Shown: piece after piece, positions 28,093 through 38,662 of the stretch
Numbering within the stretch: position 1 is the first letter of the stretch
How the letters are laid out: each line of letters opens with the position of its first letter
NCBI GenBank assembly: GCA_023228645.1
Contig: JALOAT010000002.1
Coordinates: 124,001 to 188,000 of the forward strand
DNA: 64,000 bases
DNA from: Gammaproteobacteria bacterium
Lineage (GTDB): Bacteria > Pseudomonadota > Gammaproteobacteria > Thiohalomonadales > Thiohalomonadaceae
Reading direction: 5' to 3'
The notes under the pieces: generated by a model
Told to the model about the DNA's origin: nothing
What the model saw: only the letters and a program-made list of their open reading frames with translations
The model's database searches: none
Translations under genes and position numbers: made by a program

Positions 28093-29269
28093 ATGGACAC
28101 CGAACTCGTCGCACAGGCAGAACGCCAGGCCATTGCGCTGCTCAGGCGCAATCTCACCGAGGCCGGCATCCTGGCGGCCACGCCCTCTGCGCCTGCCGCC
28201 GAGCGGCGCTATACGCGCGTCTTCGCGCCTTCGGGATGCTGGCGAGCGGGGATGCGGAACTCGCTGACGGCGCGGAACGCAGTCTGCTCACCCTCGCCGC
28301 GCATCAGGCCGACAACGGCCAGATTCCCAAGTACGTGGACCCGCACAACGGCGACGCCGATTTCTGGTCGTGGGCTGTATCGATGCCACCCTGTGGTGGC
28401 TGCTGGCGGTCGATCACCTGGCGCGTCAGGGGCGCGCCGCGTTGCGCGAACGCCTGGCGCCGTCCATCCGGCGCGCGCTCGGCTGGCTGCATTGCCAGGA
28501 ACATCCGCGTTTGTGTCTATTACAGCAAAACGAGGCCAGCGATTGGGCCGACATCATGCCGCGTTCCGGTTTCGTGTTGTACAGCAATGCCCTGTGGTAC
28601 GCGGTGAAACGGCGCTTCGGGCTGCCGAACGCGGAGGCCACGCGCTACCACTTCAATCACCTGTTCTACCCGTTCTCCCGCGAGGTCCCCGAATATCATC
28701 GCCTGCGCCTCTTGGGGCGCTACGTGCGCAACCAGGCTCGCCGAGACAGCCTCTATCTCAGCTTCGTGAATTTCGCCTCCTGCGGAGACGAGGGCGACGT
28801 GCTCGGCAATCTGTTGGCGATTCTCTGCGGCTTGGCGGGTGACGCCCCGGCGCAGCGCATTTTGCATGCGCTCAAGGGCCATGGCGTGGAGGCGCCGGCG
28901 CCGGTGCGCGCGGTCTGCATGCCCATCGCGCAGGATGCGCCGCTGTGGCGAAACTACATGATGCGCCACCGCCAGAACCTGCCGTGGCGTTATCACAACG
29001 GCGGCGCCTGGCCCTTCATCGGCGGCTTCTGGGTACTGGCGCTGGCGGGGCTCGGGCGCACGGCGGAGGCGCGTGCCGCGCTTGTCGACCTGGCCGCGGC
29101 GAACCGACGCGATGACTGGCGCTTCACCGAATGGTTCGACGGCCGCAGCGGGGCGCCCGGCGGCATGGCCGGCCAGAGCTGGAACGCGGCCATGTTTCTG
29201 CTGGCCATGCACGGTGTCGAGGCGCGCGTATTCCCTATTCTTCCACGCGAAACCCGACCTTCACCCTGA
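28093..29269 (+). pseudogene. GH100-like (neutral invertase / glucosidase-type) gene with two frameshifts
   Basis: The family protein is recognisable but spread over three frames. The N-terminus MDTELVAQAERQAIALLRR (from 28093) runs to YTRVFA near 28227. The next part (FGMLASGDAEL...NGQIPKYVDPHNGDADFW) is in the frame one base back. After about 28367 the rest (GCIDATLWWLLAVDHLARQ to the stop at 29269) is shifted once more. The second break fits loss of one base in a DFWY codon. The first lacks the usual RDA-type segment and may be a longer deletion. Either the gene is inactive or the assembly has errors. The fold would be an (alpha/alpha)6 glycosidase acting on a glucoside or sucrose. The stop lies inside the convergent dodecin gene. 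Confidence 0.75.
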
Positions 29270-29444
29270 CCTGCCAGTGGGCAATGCGCCCGTTCGTCAG
29301 GTTGCCGCGCGTTTCCAGGACCTCGAACCAGTCCAGATTGCGCAGGCTTTCCCCCGCGCGCGCGATGGCGTTCTGCACGGCATCATCGCTGCTTGTGGTC
29401 GACGAGCCGACCAGTTCAACAAGCTTATACACGTGATCACCCAT
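29235..29444 (-). CDS. Dodecin-type flavin-binding protein
   Basis: Dodecins are small dodecameric proteins that store flavins or FMN. The 69-residue product MGDHVYKLVELVGSSTTS... has the family's beta-alpha-beta-beta layout and the HWQVRVKVGFRVEE end. An AAGGAGA site precedes the ATG, which rejects a longer in-frame start. Its last 35 bp overlap the 3' end of the convergent frameshifted glycosidase gene. Confidence 0.88.
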   Translation of the reverse strand: MGDHVYKLVELVGSSTTSSDDAVQNAIARAGESLRNLDWFEVLETRGNLTNGRIAHWQVRVKVGFRVEE

Positions 29445-29700
29445 GCCGTTTCTCCTTGCGAGAACTTCGTCAAGTCTAGTGTACGGTCCGTTTTCCAGGG
29501 CGCCGCGCGTACAGGCGCGGGGGTGTTCGCCCGGAAATTTTTGCTTCGGGGCGGGACCCGATAACGTGGGGATGGACTGACGGCGCAACGCGGATAAAAT
29601 ACGCCTCCGCCGCCGGGTAGTGGTGTTAGGCCGGAAGCCTTGCGTGTAGCGCGGATAGGAGAGTCAAGCCCCTTCGAGTTGCTGTGAGAGCGAACCTGCC

Positions 29701-30348
29701 ATGATTCTCAAGACGTCTGATGGTTACGAATTCGAGGCCTATCTGACCGGCCCGGACGACGCCAAGCGCGCCATACTCATCGTCCACGATTGGTGGGGTG
29801 TTCTCGATTACAACAAGCGCTGGGCCGATCGCTTTGCTGAACAGGGCTACAAGGCAATGGTGATCGATCTCTATGACGGCGAGCGCGCCCGTTCCCCCGA
29901 AGAGGCGGGCGAGATGATGCGCGCCCTGGATCAGGATCAGGCCGACAGCAAGCTCATCGCCGCCACCGACCTGCTCAAACAGGGCGGCCGCAAGGTGGCA
30001 AGCCTCGGCTGGTCGCTCGGTGGACGTCAGGCCATGCAGGCCGCGCTGCTCGACCCGGATGCCGTCAAGGCCGCGGTACTGTTCTACTGCCGCATGCTCA
30101 CCGATTCCACCCAGCTGGCGCAGCTCGGCGGTCCGGTGTTCGCCGTGTACGCCAAGAACGAGCAGACCTGGCCGGCCAAGATGGACAAGTTCAACGCCGC
30201 CATGGAAACCGTCGGCAAACCCGTCGAGACCCTGTGCTACGACGCCGCACACGGCTTCGTGAATCCCACCAGCGATCGCTACAACGCCGAAATGGCGGAA
30301 GATGCCTGGCAGCAGGTGCGCGACTTCCTCGATCGAGCCTTGAACTGA
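29701..30348 (+). CDS. Dienelactone hydrolase family protein
   Basis: This 215-residue alpha/beta hydrolase has the HDWWGV oxyanion-region motif (residues 29-34), a nucleophile elbow GWSLGG with Ser105 and a catalytic His184 in AAHGFVNP. True dienelactone hydrolases use Cys at the nucleophile position, so the substrate may differ. It has no signal peptide and is cytosolic. A weak ribosome-binding site precedes the ATG. Confidence 0.82.
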   Translation: MILKTSDGYEFEAYLTGPDDAKRAILIVHDWWGVLDYNKRWADRFAEQGYKAMVIDLYDGERARSPEEAGEMMRALDQDQADSKLIAATDLLKQGGRKVASLGWSLGGRQAMQAALLDPDAVKAAVLFYCRMLTDSTQLAQLGGPVFAVYAKNEQTWPAKMDKFNAAMETVGKPVETLCYDAAHGFVNPTSDRYNAEMAEDAWQQVRDFLDRALN

Positions 30349-30397
30349 GGGCACTCGCGTTTTTGCATGGGTTGGTCGTGCGCTGACGCGAGACGAA

Positions 30398-30535
30398 TTC
30401 AACGCAGAGATACAAAGACGAAAATCAGAGGTGCCGGACGGTGATGTTCGGTTCGGTATCTCTGTTGATGCACGTTCGAGTACGCCCCCTCCTTTAACGC
30501 TCCGTTTTCCCGGCCTCGGTGCCTCTGTGTTAATC
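30398..30535. repeat. Intergenic palindromic element, family A copy (degenerate)
   Basis: The left end TTCAACGCAGAGATACAAAGACG and the right end GGCCTCGGTGCCTCTGTGTTAA are inverted relatives of the family A arms, with a diverged middle. It fills the gap between the dienelactone hydrolase gene and the 3' end of mutH. Confidence 0.55.
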
Positions 30536-31216
30536 CCTTTCCTCGCGCACGGCGCAATAGTGCGCTGAGAGGATCGCTGCCGTGAACGAGGCCCGCAGAT
30601 AGAAGCCGCGCGGATTGGCGAGCACGCGTGCACCGTCGGTGCCGAGGGCGCGGCGGCGTGCACGCCCGTGGGGTGCCTTGGGCCGGATCTGCATCACCTC
30701 GCCGAAACGCGCGCTCAGGCGATCCAGCGTGCCCGTGTGGACGAATTCCATGAGATCCTCGTAGTCACGCCGCAGCAGGGCCTCTTCGTGCGCATCCGGA
30801 CTCCATAACAGTGCGCTGCCGATACGGCGCTCAGCGAGCGGAATGGCCGCGTCCGCCTGCACCGGTACCCACAACACCCGGGCAAGTTTACGGCGCACCC
30901 ACGATTGCTCCCAGGTTTCACCCAGCGCACCGTCCAACGGCACCATGCAGACGTAGGTGGACTCGCGCGGCCGGCCGCGCGCGTCGATGGGCAGGGTCTT
31001 CAGCTCCACCCCTAAATGCGGGAAATCCGGCTGCGGCAGCGAAGCGGAACTGGCGCCGAGCAGCGTTTCCAGCAATTCACCAATCCAACCCTTGTTGCGG
31101 CGCAGGTCCGGCGGCACGGCGACGCCTGCGCGCAAGGCCGCGTCCTGCAGACGCAGCCCGGCAAACGCACGCGCTCGCTGCAACAACTCCTGCTCGGTGT
31201 TCGGGGGTAATCGCAT
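30530..31216 (-). CDS. mutH: DNA mismatch repair endonuclease MutH
   Basis: MutH nicks the unmethylated strand at hemimethylated GATC sites when activated by MutL. The 228-residue protein carries the catalytic triad in DFPHLGVELKT: Asp64, Glu71 and Lys73 have the same spacing as Asp70, Glu77 and Lys79 of E. coli. It also has the NKGWIGELLE segment upstream. Its presence implies a Dam-methylating gammaproteobacterium. dam, mutS and mutL are not in the window. Confidence 0.93.
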   Translation of the reverse strand: MRLPPNTEQELLQRARAFAGLRLQDAALRAGVAVPPDLRRNKGWIGELLETLLGASSASLPQPDFPHLGVELKTLPIDARGRPRESTYVCMVPLDGALGETWEQSWVRRKLARVLWVPVQADAAIPLAERRIGSALLWSPDAHEEALLRRDYEDLMEFVHTGTLDRLSARFGEVMQIRPKAPHGRARRRALGTDGARVLANPRGFYLRASFTAAILSAHYCAVREERD

Positions 31217-31329
31217 GGCAGGCGAGTATGGCGATGCGGGGAATTCCTGTCGAGCGTGCCCGACGCGGTGATGGTTCTAACCGTCACGCCGCCGCGTTAT
31301 GCTGCCGAGAATTGACCGGGAAACTAACC

Positions 31330-31920
31330 ATGAATAAGCCCTTGGACGATGCAGCCCTCGACACCTTGTTCCGCAACGCGCGCAGCTTCAGTTACTGGCT
31401 CGACAAGCCGGTGAGCGACGCGCAGCTGCACGCACTCTACGCGTTGATGAAGTGGGGGCCGACCGCCGCCAACTGCGGCCCGGCGCGCCTGGTGTTCGTG
31501 AAGAGCACGGAGGCAAAGGCACGCCTCGCACCCTGCCTCAGTGAGGGCAACGTGGCCAAATCCATGAGCGCACCGGTGGTCGCGATTGTCGCCATGGATA
31601 TGGAATTCCATGAAAAACTCCCACGCCTGTTCCCGCATACCGATGCAAGGTCGTGGTACGCCGGTAAACCCGAGGCGATCCACAACACGGCGTTTCGTAA
31701 CAGCAGCCTGCAAGGTGCCTATCTGATCCTGGCAGCGCGCAGCCTCGGCCTCGATTGCGGTCCCATGTCGGGCTTTGACGCGAAGAAACTCGACGCCGCG
31801 TTCTTTCCGGGCCGGCCCTGGCAATCGAACTTCATCTGTGCACTCGGCTATGGTGACGTGACCCGGCTGCATCCGCGTGGACCGCGTCTTGACTTCGACG
31901 AGGCGTGCCGCATCGAATAA
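31330..31920 (+). CDS. Nitroreductase-family protein, RutE-like
   Basis: The 196-residue FMN-dependent reductase has the N-terminal ARSFSYWLDKPVSD segment with the FMN-phosphate-binding Arg/Ser. It also has MKWGPTAANCGPARLVFV, LILAARSLGLDCGPMSGFD and the final ICALGYGD block. This matches the RutE/HadB subgroup (malonic semialdehyde reductase-like). The physiological substrate is not deducible; no rut genes are adjacent. Confidence 0.85.
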   Translation: MNKPLDDAALDTLFRNARSFSYWLDKPVSDAQLHALYALMKWGPTAANCGPARLVFVKSTEAKARLAPCLSEGNVAKSMSAPVVAIVAMDMEFHEKLPRLFPHTDARSWYAGKPEAIHNTAFRNSSLQGAYLILAARSLGLDCGPMSGFDAKKLDAAFFPGRPWQSNFICALGYGDVTRLHPRGPRLDFDEACRIE

Positions 31921-31932
31921 CCGGGGCGGCCG

Positions 31933-32868
31933 TCACTCCGTTTCATTGGGTCTGCGCCAGCCCATGCGGTGGAGCAGATGGGCGGTGTGCGGCGTTTCCG
32001 GCTGGAGCGTGGTGTGCTCGATGCCGTGACTGTCGTGCAGCAACCGGTTCAATTGCGCCAGCGTCGACTGCCACTGGGTCAGGTCGTCCAGCACCACATG
32101 GGCCGAGAGCGCCACTTTTCCCGACGACAACACCCAGATATGCAGGTCATGCACCGAGGTGACGTGCGGCAGGCTGAGCACGTCCCGCGCCACCACCGCC
32201 AGATCGATGTGGTGGGGCACACCTTCCATCACCACGTGCAGGCTCTCGGCGATCATGTGCAACGTGGAGTAGAGAAGCAGCAGGCACACCAGTATGGCCA
32301 GTAGCGGGTCGATGGGGGTCCAGCCCGTGAGGTAGATGACCACGCCGGAGGCGAGTGCCGCCACGGAGCCGAGCAGATCCCCCATGACGTGCAACAGCGC
32401 CGCACGGGTGTTGAGGGTGCGCTCGCCGCGCGTCAGCGTCCAGGCGACCACGAGGTTAATCAACAGGCCGGCGCCCGCCACGGCCATCAGACCGCCGGCC
32501 TTCACAGGCGTGGGTGTGTGGAGGCGGTCCCAGGCCTCAACGCTGATCGCCGCGATCACCGCAAACATGAACAGCGCGTTCAGTAACGCGGCGATCACCT
32601 CGGCGCGGCCGAGGCCGTAAGAATGGCGTTTCGAGGGCGGGCGTGTGGCGAGCCAGGCGGCGACGGCCGCAAGCCCGAGGGCCAGGGCATCGGTGACCAT
32701 GTGGCCTGCATCACTGAGCAGGGCCAGCGACCCGGACCACAGGCCGCCCACGACCTCGATGGCCGCGAAGCCGAGGGTGAGGGTCAGTGCATAGCGCAGC
32801 TGCCGGCCGCCGGAGGCTGGATGGTCATGACGACGAGGGCCGTGACGGTGATGAGTGTGAGCCGGCAT
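31933..32868 (-). CDS. Cation diffusion facilitator (zinc/cobalt/cadmium-type efflux)
   Basis: The 311-residue inner-membrane antiporter starts with a His-rich stretch (HTHHRHGPRRHDH). Six predicted membrane segments follow, with the metal-site HMVTD motif in helix 2 and HVMGD in helix 5. The cytoplasmic C-terminal domain contains HIWVLSSGKVALSAHV. This is the CzcD/ZitB pattern for Zn2+, Co2+ or Cd2+ export. The internal ATG was chosen because the upstream extension is arginine-rich with no family match. The stop lies 12 bp from the convergent nitroreductase gene. Confidence 0.92.
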   Translation of the reverse strand: MPAHTHHRHGPRRHDHPASGGRQLRYALTLTLGFAAIEVVGGLWSGSLALLSDAGHMVTDALALGLAAVAAWLATRPPSKRHSYGLGRAEVIAALLNALFMFAVIAAISVEAWDRLHTPTPVKAGGLMAVAGAGLLINLVVAWTLTRGERTLNTRAALLHVMGDLLGSVAALASGVVIYLTGWTPIDPLLAILVCLLLLYSTLHMIAESLHVVMEGVPHHIDLAVVARDVLSLPHVTSVHDLHIWVLSSGKVALSAHVVLDDLTQWQSTLAQLNRLLHDSHGIEHTTLQPETPHTAHLLHRMGWRRPNETE

Positions 32869-32903
32869 CACGGAAGTGTACTGCGTGCAGGGGGCAGTGC
32901 GGT

Positions 32904-33383
32904 TCAGGTTTCGGCGCGCCAGGTGCCGGATTTTCCGCCGCTCTTTTCCAGCAGACGCACGCCTCCGATGAGCATGCCGCGATCCACCGCCTTGCACATG
33001 TCATAGACGGTGAGCAGCGCAACCTGCACGGCCGTGAGCGCCTCCATTTCGACACCCGTCGACCCCACCGTTTCCGCTGTGACGCGGCAATGCACTGCTG
33101 GCGGGTTCTGTCCGGTCGTGAAGGCGAGGTCTACGTGCGTCAGTGCGACGGGATGGCAAAGTGGGATCAACTCCGCGGTGCGCTTCGCCGCCATGATGCC
33201 CGCGATGCGTGCTACGCCGAGCACATCACCTTTTTTATGGCTACCTTGTTCGATCAAGGACAAGGTTTCGGCACGCATGACGATGCGACCTTCGGCGACG
33301 GCGATGCGGCGTGTGGCGGGCTTCGCGCCCACATCGACCATGTGGGCGTCGCCGGCGCTGTTGAAGTGGGTGAGTTCGTTCAT
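32904..33383 (-). CDS. moaC: Cyclic pyranopterin monophosphate synthase
   Basis: MoaC completes the first step of molybdenum cofactor synthesis with MoaA. The 159 residues show KGDVLGVARIAGIMAAKRTAELIPLCHP near the middle and EALTAVQVALLTVYDMCKAVD. The Lys and His residues of these blocks form the active site. The chosen start gives the common MNELTHFN N-terminus. It is divergent from moaD, so the two moa units may share a promoter region of about 70 bp. Confidence 0.95.
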   Translation of the reverse strand: MNELTHFNSAGDAHMVDVGAKPATRRIAVAEGRIVMRAETLSLIEQGSHKKGDVLGVARIAGIMAAKRTAELIPLCHPVALTHVDLAFTTGQNPPAVHCRVTAETVGSTGVEMEALTAVQVALLTVYDMCKAVDRGMLIGGVRLLEKSGGKSGTWRAET

Positions 33384-33454
33384 GGGGGCGCGTTGGTGGC
33401 AAGGGCGGTTCATGATAGGCTGCCCCGAAAAGTGCTGCAAACCGGACCAATACC

Positions 33455-33694
33455 ATGGCGATCACCGTGAAATTCTTTGCGAGCCTGCGCGAGCAGGTGG
33501 GCATCGATTCCGCGTCGCGGCCCTGTCGCGATGGCGTAACGCCGGCGGACCTGTGGCGCGACGTAGTGGCCGACCGGCCGCTGCCCGGCAACGTGCTGGT
33601 GGCGGTGAACATGGACTATGCCGCGCCGGATCAACCGCTCAAGGACGGCGACGAGGTCGCCTTCTTTCCGCCCGTGACCGGAGGCGCTGCGTGA
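33455..33694 (+). CDS. moaD: Molybdopterin synthase sulfur-carrier subunit, with extra C-terminal residues
   Basis: MoaD is the ubiquitin-like small subunit that carries thiocarboxylate sulfur to MoaE. The 79-residue protein has the beta-grasp pattern and the conserved FFPPVTGG. Two Ala codons follow the GG before the stop. Adenylation by MoeB normally needs a terminal Gly-Gly, so either the protein is trimmed or it works poorly. The stop overlaps the GTG start of moaE (GTGA). Confidence 0.9.
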   Translation: MAITVKFFASLREQVGIDSASRPCRDGVTPADLWRDVVADRPLPGNVLVAVNMDYAAPDQPLKDGDEVAFFPPVTGGAA

Positions 33695-34125
33695 CCGTCG
33701 TGGTCACCTCTGAGAGCTTCGAGCCTTGGCAGGCGCTGCGTGCGCATGAGCAGTCCCTGGCGCAACGTGCGAAGGTCGGCGCATGCGCGGTGTTCGTGGG
33801 CAGCATGCGCGATTTCAACGAAGGCGACGCGGTGCACGGCATGGTGCTCGAGCATTATCCCGGCATGACCGAGCGCCACCTGGCACGCATCGTCGATGAG
33901 GCAAAGGCACGCTGGGCGCTGGAGGATGTGCTGGTGGTGCACCGCACGGGCGAGTTGCTGCCGTCCGATCCCATCGTGCTGGTGGCGGTATGGTCCGGCC
34001 ATCGCCGGGAAGCCTTCGAGGCCTGCCGCCACATCATGGAAGACCTGAAATCCAGGGCGCCATTTTGGAAAAAGGAACGGCTTGAGGCGGGCGCGCGCTG
34101 GGTCGAGCACAACACCCCGGGCTAA
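33691..34125 (+). CDS. moaE: Molybdopterin synthase catalytic subunit
   Basis: MoaE transfers sulfur from MoaD to precursor Z (cPMP). The 144-residue protein shows ACAVFVGSMRDFN near residue 33, HRTGELLPSDPIVLVAVWSGHRREAFEAC and the active-site lysine block PFWKKE. The start is GTG overlapping the moaD stop, which gives the normal family N-terminus and implies coupled translation. Confidence 0.94.
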   Translation: MTVVVTSESFEPWQALRAHEQSLAQRAKVGACAVFVGSMRDFNEGDAVHGMVLEHYPGMTERHLARIVDEAKARWALEDVLVVHRTGELLPSDPIVLVAVWSGHRREAFEACRHIMEDLKSRAPFWKKERLEAGARWVEHNTPG

Positions 34126-34140
34126 TGAAAGGACACTGAC

Positions 34141-34536
34141 ATGACGCATCTCACCAAGGCGCAGCTGGCGGAACTCAAGCAGGCGCTGCTGGATGCGCGC
34201 CAGCAACTGCGCGTCGATATCCGTGACGAACTGATGCGCTCGGACGATGAGCATTACGCCGACCTGGCCGGCCAGGCCCATGATCCGGGTGACGAGTCCA
34301 TCGCGGACCTGCTGGTGGACAGCAACATCGCGGCGGTCGGCCGCTATATCGCGGAACTGCGCGAAGTGGAGGCCGCCCTCGAACGCATGGACATGGGCAG
34401 CTACGGGCGCTGTGAAGAGTGTGACGAGGAAATCCCCTACGAGCGGTTGAAGGTGCAGCCGACCGCGCGTCGCGACATAGAGCACCAGGCGCGTCATGAG
34501 CAGGCCTTCGGCGAATCGCACACGCCCCGCATGTAA
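34141..34536 (+). CDS. DksA/TraR-family protein with half of its zinc-finger cysteines
   Basis: The 131-residue protein has the coiled-coil N-terminal part and the globular C-terminal zinc-finger segment of DksA-like RNA polymerase regulators. The first pair is kept in CEECDEEIPYERL. The second CxxC is replaced by RRDIEHQ, with Asp and His at the former cysteine positions. It may bind zinc through C2DH or not at all. It lies 15 bp after moaE and is followed by a bidirectional terminator. Confidence 0.82.
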   Translation: MTHLTKAQLAELKQALLDARQQLRVDIRDELMRSDDEHYADLAGQAHDPGDESIADLLVDSNIAAVGRYIAELREVEAALERMDMGSYGRCEECDEEIPYERLKVQPTARRDIEHQARHEQAFGESHTPRM

Positions 34537-34549
34537 GTGACGGCACGAA

Positions 34550-34580
34550 CGAAAAAGGGAGGTAGAGCCTCCCTTTTTCG
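34550..34580. terminator. Bidirectional terminator between the DksA-like gene and ppa
   Basis: CGAAAAAGGGAGG pairs with CCTCCCTTTTTCG across a 5-nt loop. The A/T-rich outer stem gives a T-run on both strands, so it can end both convergent transcripts. Confidence 0.9.
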
Positions 34581-34597
34581 TGCCGGATCGGTATCGA

Positions 34598-35146
34598 TCA
34601 GAACTTCGGCTTGATCGGGGCGTCCTGGTACATCTGCACGCTGGCCATGATCTCCTCCTTGGCCGCTTCCAGACCTTCCCAGCCCTGCACGCGCACCCAC
34701 TTACCCTCGTCCAGGTCCTTGTAATGCTCGAAGAAATGGGCGATCTGCTCGCGCAGTGCCGGCGACACGTCGTTGATGTCCCTCACCTGACGGAACGTGC
34801 GGCACAGCTTGTCGATGGGCACCGCCAGCACCTTAGCGTCGTCGCCGGATTCGTCGGTCATCTTCAGCACGCCCACCGGGCGGCAACGAATCACCGAGCC
34901 GGGGATCAGCGGTACCGGGGTCACCACCAGCACGTCCACCGGGTCGCCGTCGTTGGACAACGTATTCGGCACGTAGCCGTAGTTGCACGGATAGTGCATG
35001 GCCGTGCTCATGAAGCGGTCCACGTACATGGCCCCGGTGTCCTTGTCGATCTCGTATTTCACGGGGTCGCTATGGGCGGGGATCTCAATGATCACGTTGA
35101 CGTCATTGGGGACGTCCTGGCCGGACGTGACGCGGTCCAAATTCAT
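34598..35146 (-). CDS. ppa: Soluble inorganic pyrophosphatase
   Basis: Ppa hydrolyses pyrophosphate in the cytosol. The 182-residue family I enzyme has IEIPAHSDPVKYEID near residue 20, the signature DGDPVDVLV and the YKDLDEGKWVRVQGW C-terminal block. The ATG chosen gives the normal N-terminus. It is downstream of hppA and pfp on the same strand but separated from them by a terminator/promoter hairpin. All three genes act on PPi. Confidence 0.96.
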   Translation of the reverse strand: MNLDRVTSGQDVPNDVNVIIEIPAHSDPVKYEIDKDTGAMYVDRFMSTAMHYPCNYGYVPNTLSNDGDPVDVLVVTPVPLIPGSVIRCRPVGVLKMTDESGDDAKVLAVPIDKLCRTFRQVRDINDVSPALREQIAHFFEHYKDLDEGKWVRVQGWEGLEAAKEEIMASVQMYQDAPIKPKF

Positions 35147-35174
35147 CGGGGGAAAACCTCGCGCGGAGCGGAAA

Positions 35175-35203
35175 TTAAAAAAGGCCGGCATTATATACCG
35201 GCC
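35175..35203 (-). terminator. Terminator hairpin with an embedded TATAAT box before ppa
   Basis: On the minus strand AAGGCCGG pairs with CCGGCCTT across a 9-nt loop and is followed by TTTTTTAATTT, a strong intrinsic terminator for hppA. The loop itself contains TATAAT (35188-35193), a perfect -10 box, about 42 bp before the ppa start. The same sequence may therefore end the pfp-hppA transcript and start the ppa transcript. Confidence 0.7.
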
Positions 35204-35261
35204 TTATCACCCGATAAACGCTCCGAGGGATGACCCGCGGCGGCGCCGCGGGTCGGAGACC

Positions 35262-37289
<2,028 letters not shown>

Positions 37290-37399
37290 ACTTCCTCCCT
37301 TGCTACCCTAACAGTTGTTTAGTCTTGTTCTCGTCAAAAGGCTCCGTCGAACTGCTTCTATGGCTGAGAAAAACCAGCGGCGCGTCCGCCGCGGGTCCG

Positions 37400-38662
37400 T
37401 CAACTGGCCCCGAACGGGCCCAGCTTCTTGGGCACCGGCACGTTCTTGAGCTTCACGTACTGGGGCAGACCATTCCGGTAAGGCGGATAGTCCTCTCCTT
37501 TTACCAAAGGGGCAAGATAGGCGCGACAGGCGGGGGTGATGCCGAAGCCGTCCCGGCTGATGTAGCTGCGCGGCAGCTTCTTCTCCTTGTTGGCCACGTC
37601 GGCGAGTTTGGCCTCGCCGATGGTCCAGCGGTAAGGCTGATCCGACTTGCGGATGATGGCGGGCATCACGGCATTTTTGCCCGCGAGGGCGAATTCCACC
37701 GCGGCCTTGCCCACCGCATAGGCCTGGGTTACGTCCGTGGCCGAGGCGATATGGCGGGCCGAGCGTTGCAGGTAGTCGGCCACCGCCCAGTGGTATTTCA
37801 GTTTCAGGCGATCACGCACCAGCGCGGCGATGACCGGCGCCGCACCGCCCAGCTGGGCATGGCCGAATGCGTCGCGCATACCCGTCTCGGAAATGAATTT
37901 GCCGTCCTTGCCGCGCACGCCTTCGGAGACCACCACGGCGCAGTAGCCGTACTTCTTGACCGCCCCCTCCACCTTGGCCAGGAAACGACCTTCGTCGAAC
38001 TCCACCTCGGGCAGCAGGATGACGTGCGGCGCGTCACCCTCCTCCTCGGCGGCGAGTCCGGCCGCGGCGGCGATCCAGCCCGCATGACGGCCCATGACCT
38101 CCAGCACGAACACCTTGGTGGAGGTCGCGGCCATGGACGCCACGTCGAAGCCCGCCTCGCGAATGGACACCGCGACATACTTGGCCACCGAGCCGAAGCC
38201 GGGGCAGGTGTCAGTGATCGGCAGGTCGTTGTCGACGGTCTTGGGGACATGGATGGCCTGGATGGGAAAGCCGAGGCTGGAGGCCAGTTGTGACACCTTC
38301 AGGCAGGTGTCCGCCGAGTCACCGCCGCCGTTATAGAAGAAGTAGCCGATCCGGTGGGCGCGGAAGACCTCGATGAGACGCTCGTACTCGGCACGGTTCT
38401 CGTCGAGACCCTTGAGCTTGTAGCGCGCCGAGCCGAAGGCGCCCGCGGGCGTGTGGCGCAGGGCGGCGATGGTGCGGACCGACTCGCGGGAGGTGTCAAT
38501 GAGGTCCTCATGCAGTGCACCGAGGATGCCATTGCGCCCTGCATAGAGCTTGCCGATGCGCTCCTTGTGCGCGCGGGCGGTCTCGATCACGCCGCAGGCA
38601 CTTGCGTTGATGACCGCCGTGACCCCGCCGGATTGGGCATAAAAGGCATTCATCTTTGCCAT
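37400..38662 (-). CDS. pfp: Pyrophosphate-dependent 6-phosphofructokinase
   Basis: PFP reversibly phosphorylates fructose-6-phosphate with PPi. The 420-residue protein has FFYNGGGDSADT at the nucleotide/PPi loop and VPKTVDNDLPITDTCPGFGS. The Lys of PKTxDND is typical of PPi-users, where ATP enzymes have Gly. MGRHAGWIAAAAGLA binds the sugar phosphate. The internal ATG (MAKMNAFYAQSGG) matches the family start. Such enzymes can also act on sedoheptulose-7-phosphate and so replace FBPase/SBPase in the Calvin cycle. The hppA-pfp pairing supports a PPi-energy role. Confidence 0.93.
   Translation of the reverse strand: MAKMNAFYAQSGGVTAVINASACGVIETARAHKERIGKLYAGRNGILGALHEDLIDTSRESVRTIAALRHTPAGAFGSARYKLKGLDENRAEYERLIEVFRAHRIGYFFYNGGGDSADTCLKVSQLASSLGFPIQAIHVPKTVDNDLPITDTCPGFGSVAKYVAVSIREAGFDVASMAATSTKVFVLEVMGRHAGWIAAAAGLAAEEEGDAPHVILLPEVEFDEGRFLAKVEGAVKKYGYCAVVVSEGVRGKDGKFISETGMRDAFGHAQLGGAAPVIAALVRDRLKLKYHWAVADYLQRSARHIASATDVTQAYAVGKAAVEFALAGKNAVMPAIIRKSDQPYRWTIGEAKLADVANKEKKLPRSYISRDGFGITPACRAYLAPLVKGEDYPPYRNGLPQYVKLKNVPVPKKLGPFGAS

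Noticed and set aside
28042..28842. A single intact 266-codon gene at the glycosidase locus
   Set aside because: Its second half is unrelated arginine/proline-rich sequence, while the family protein continues in the other two frames; a frameshifted gene explains it better.
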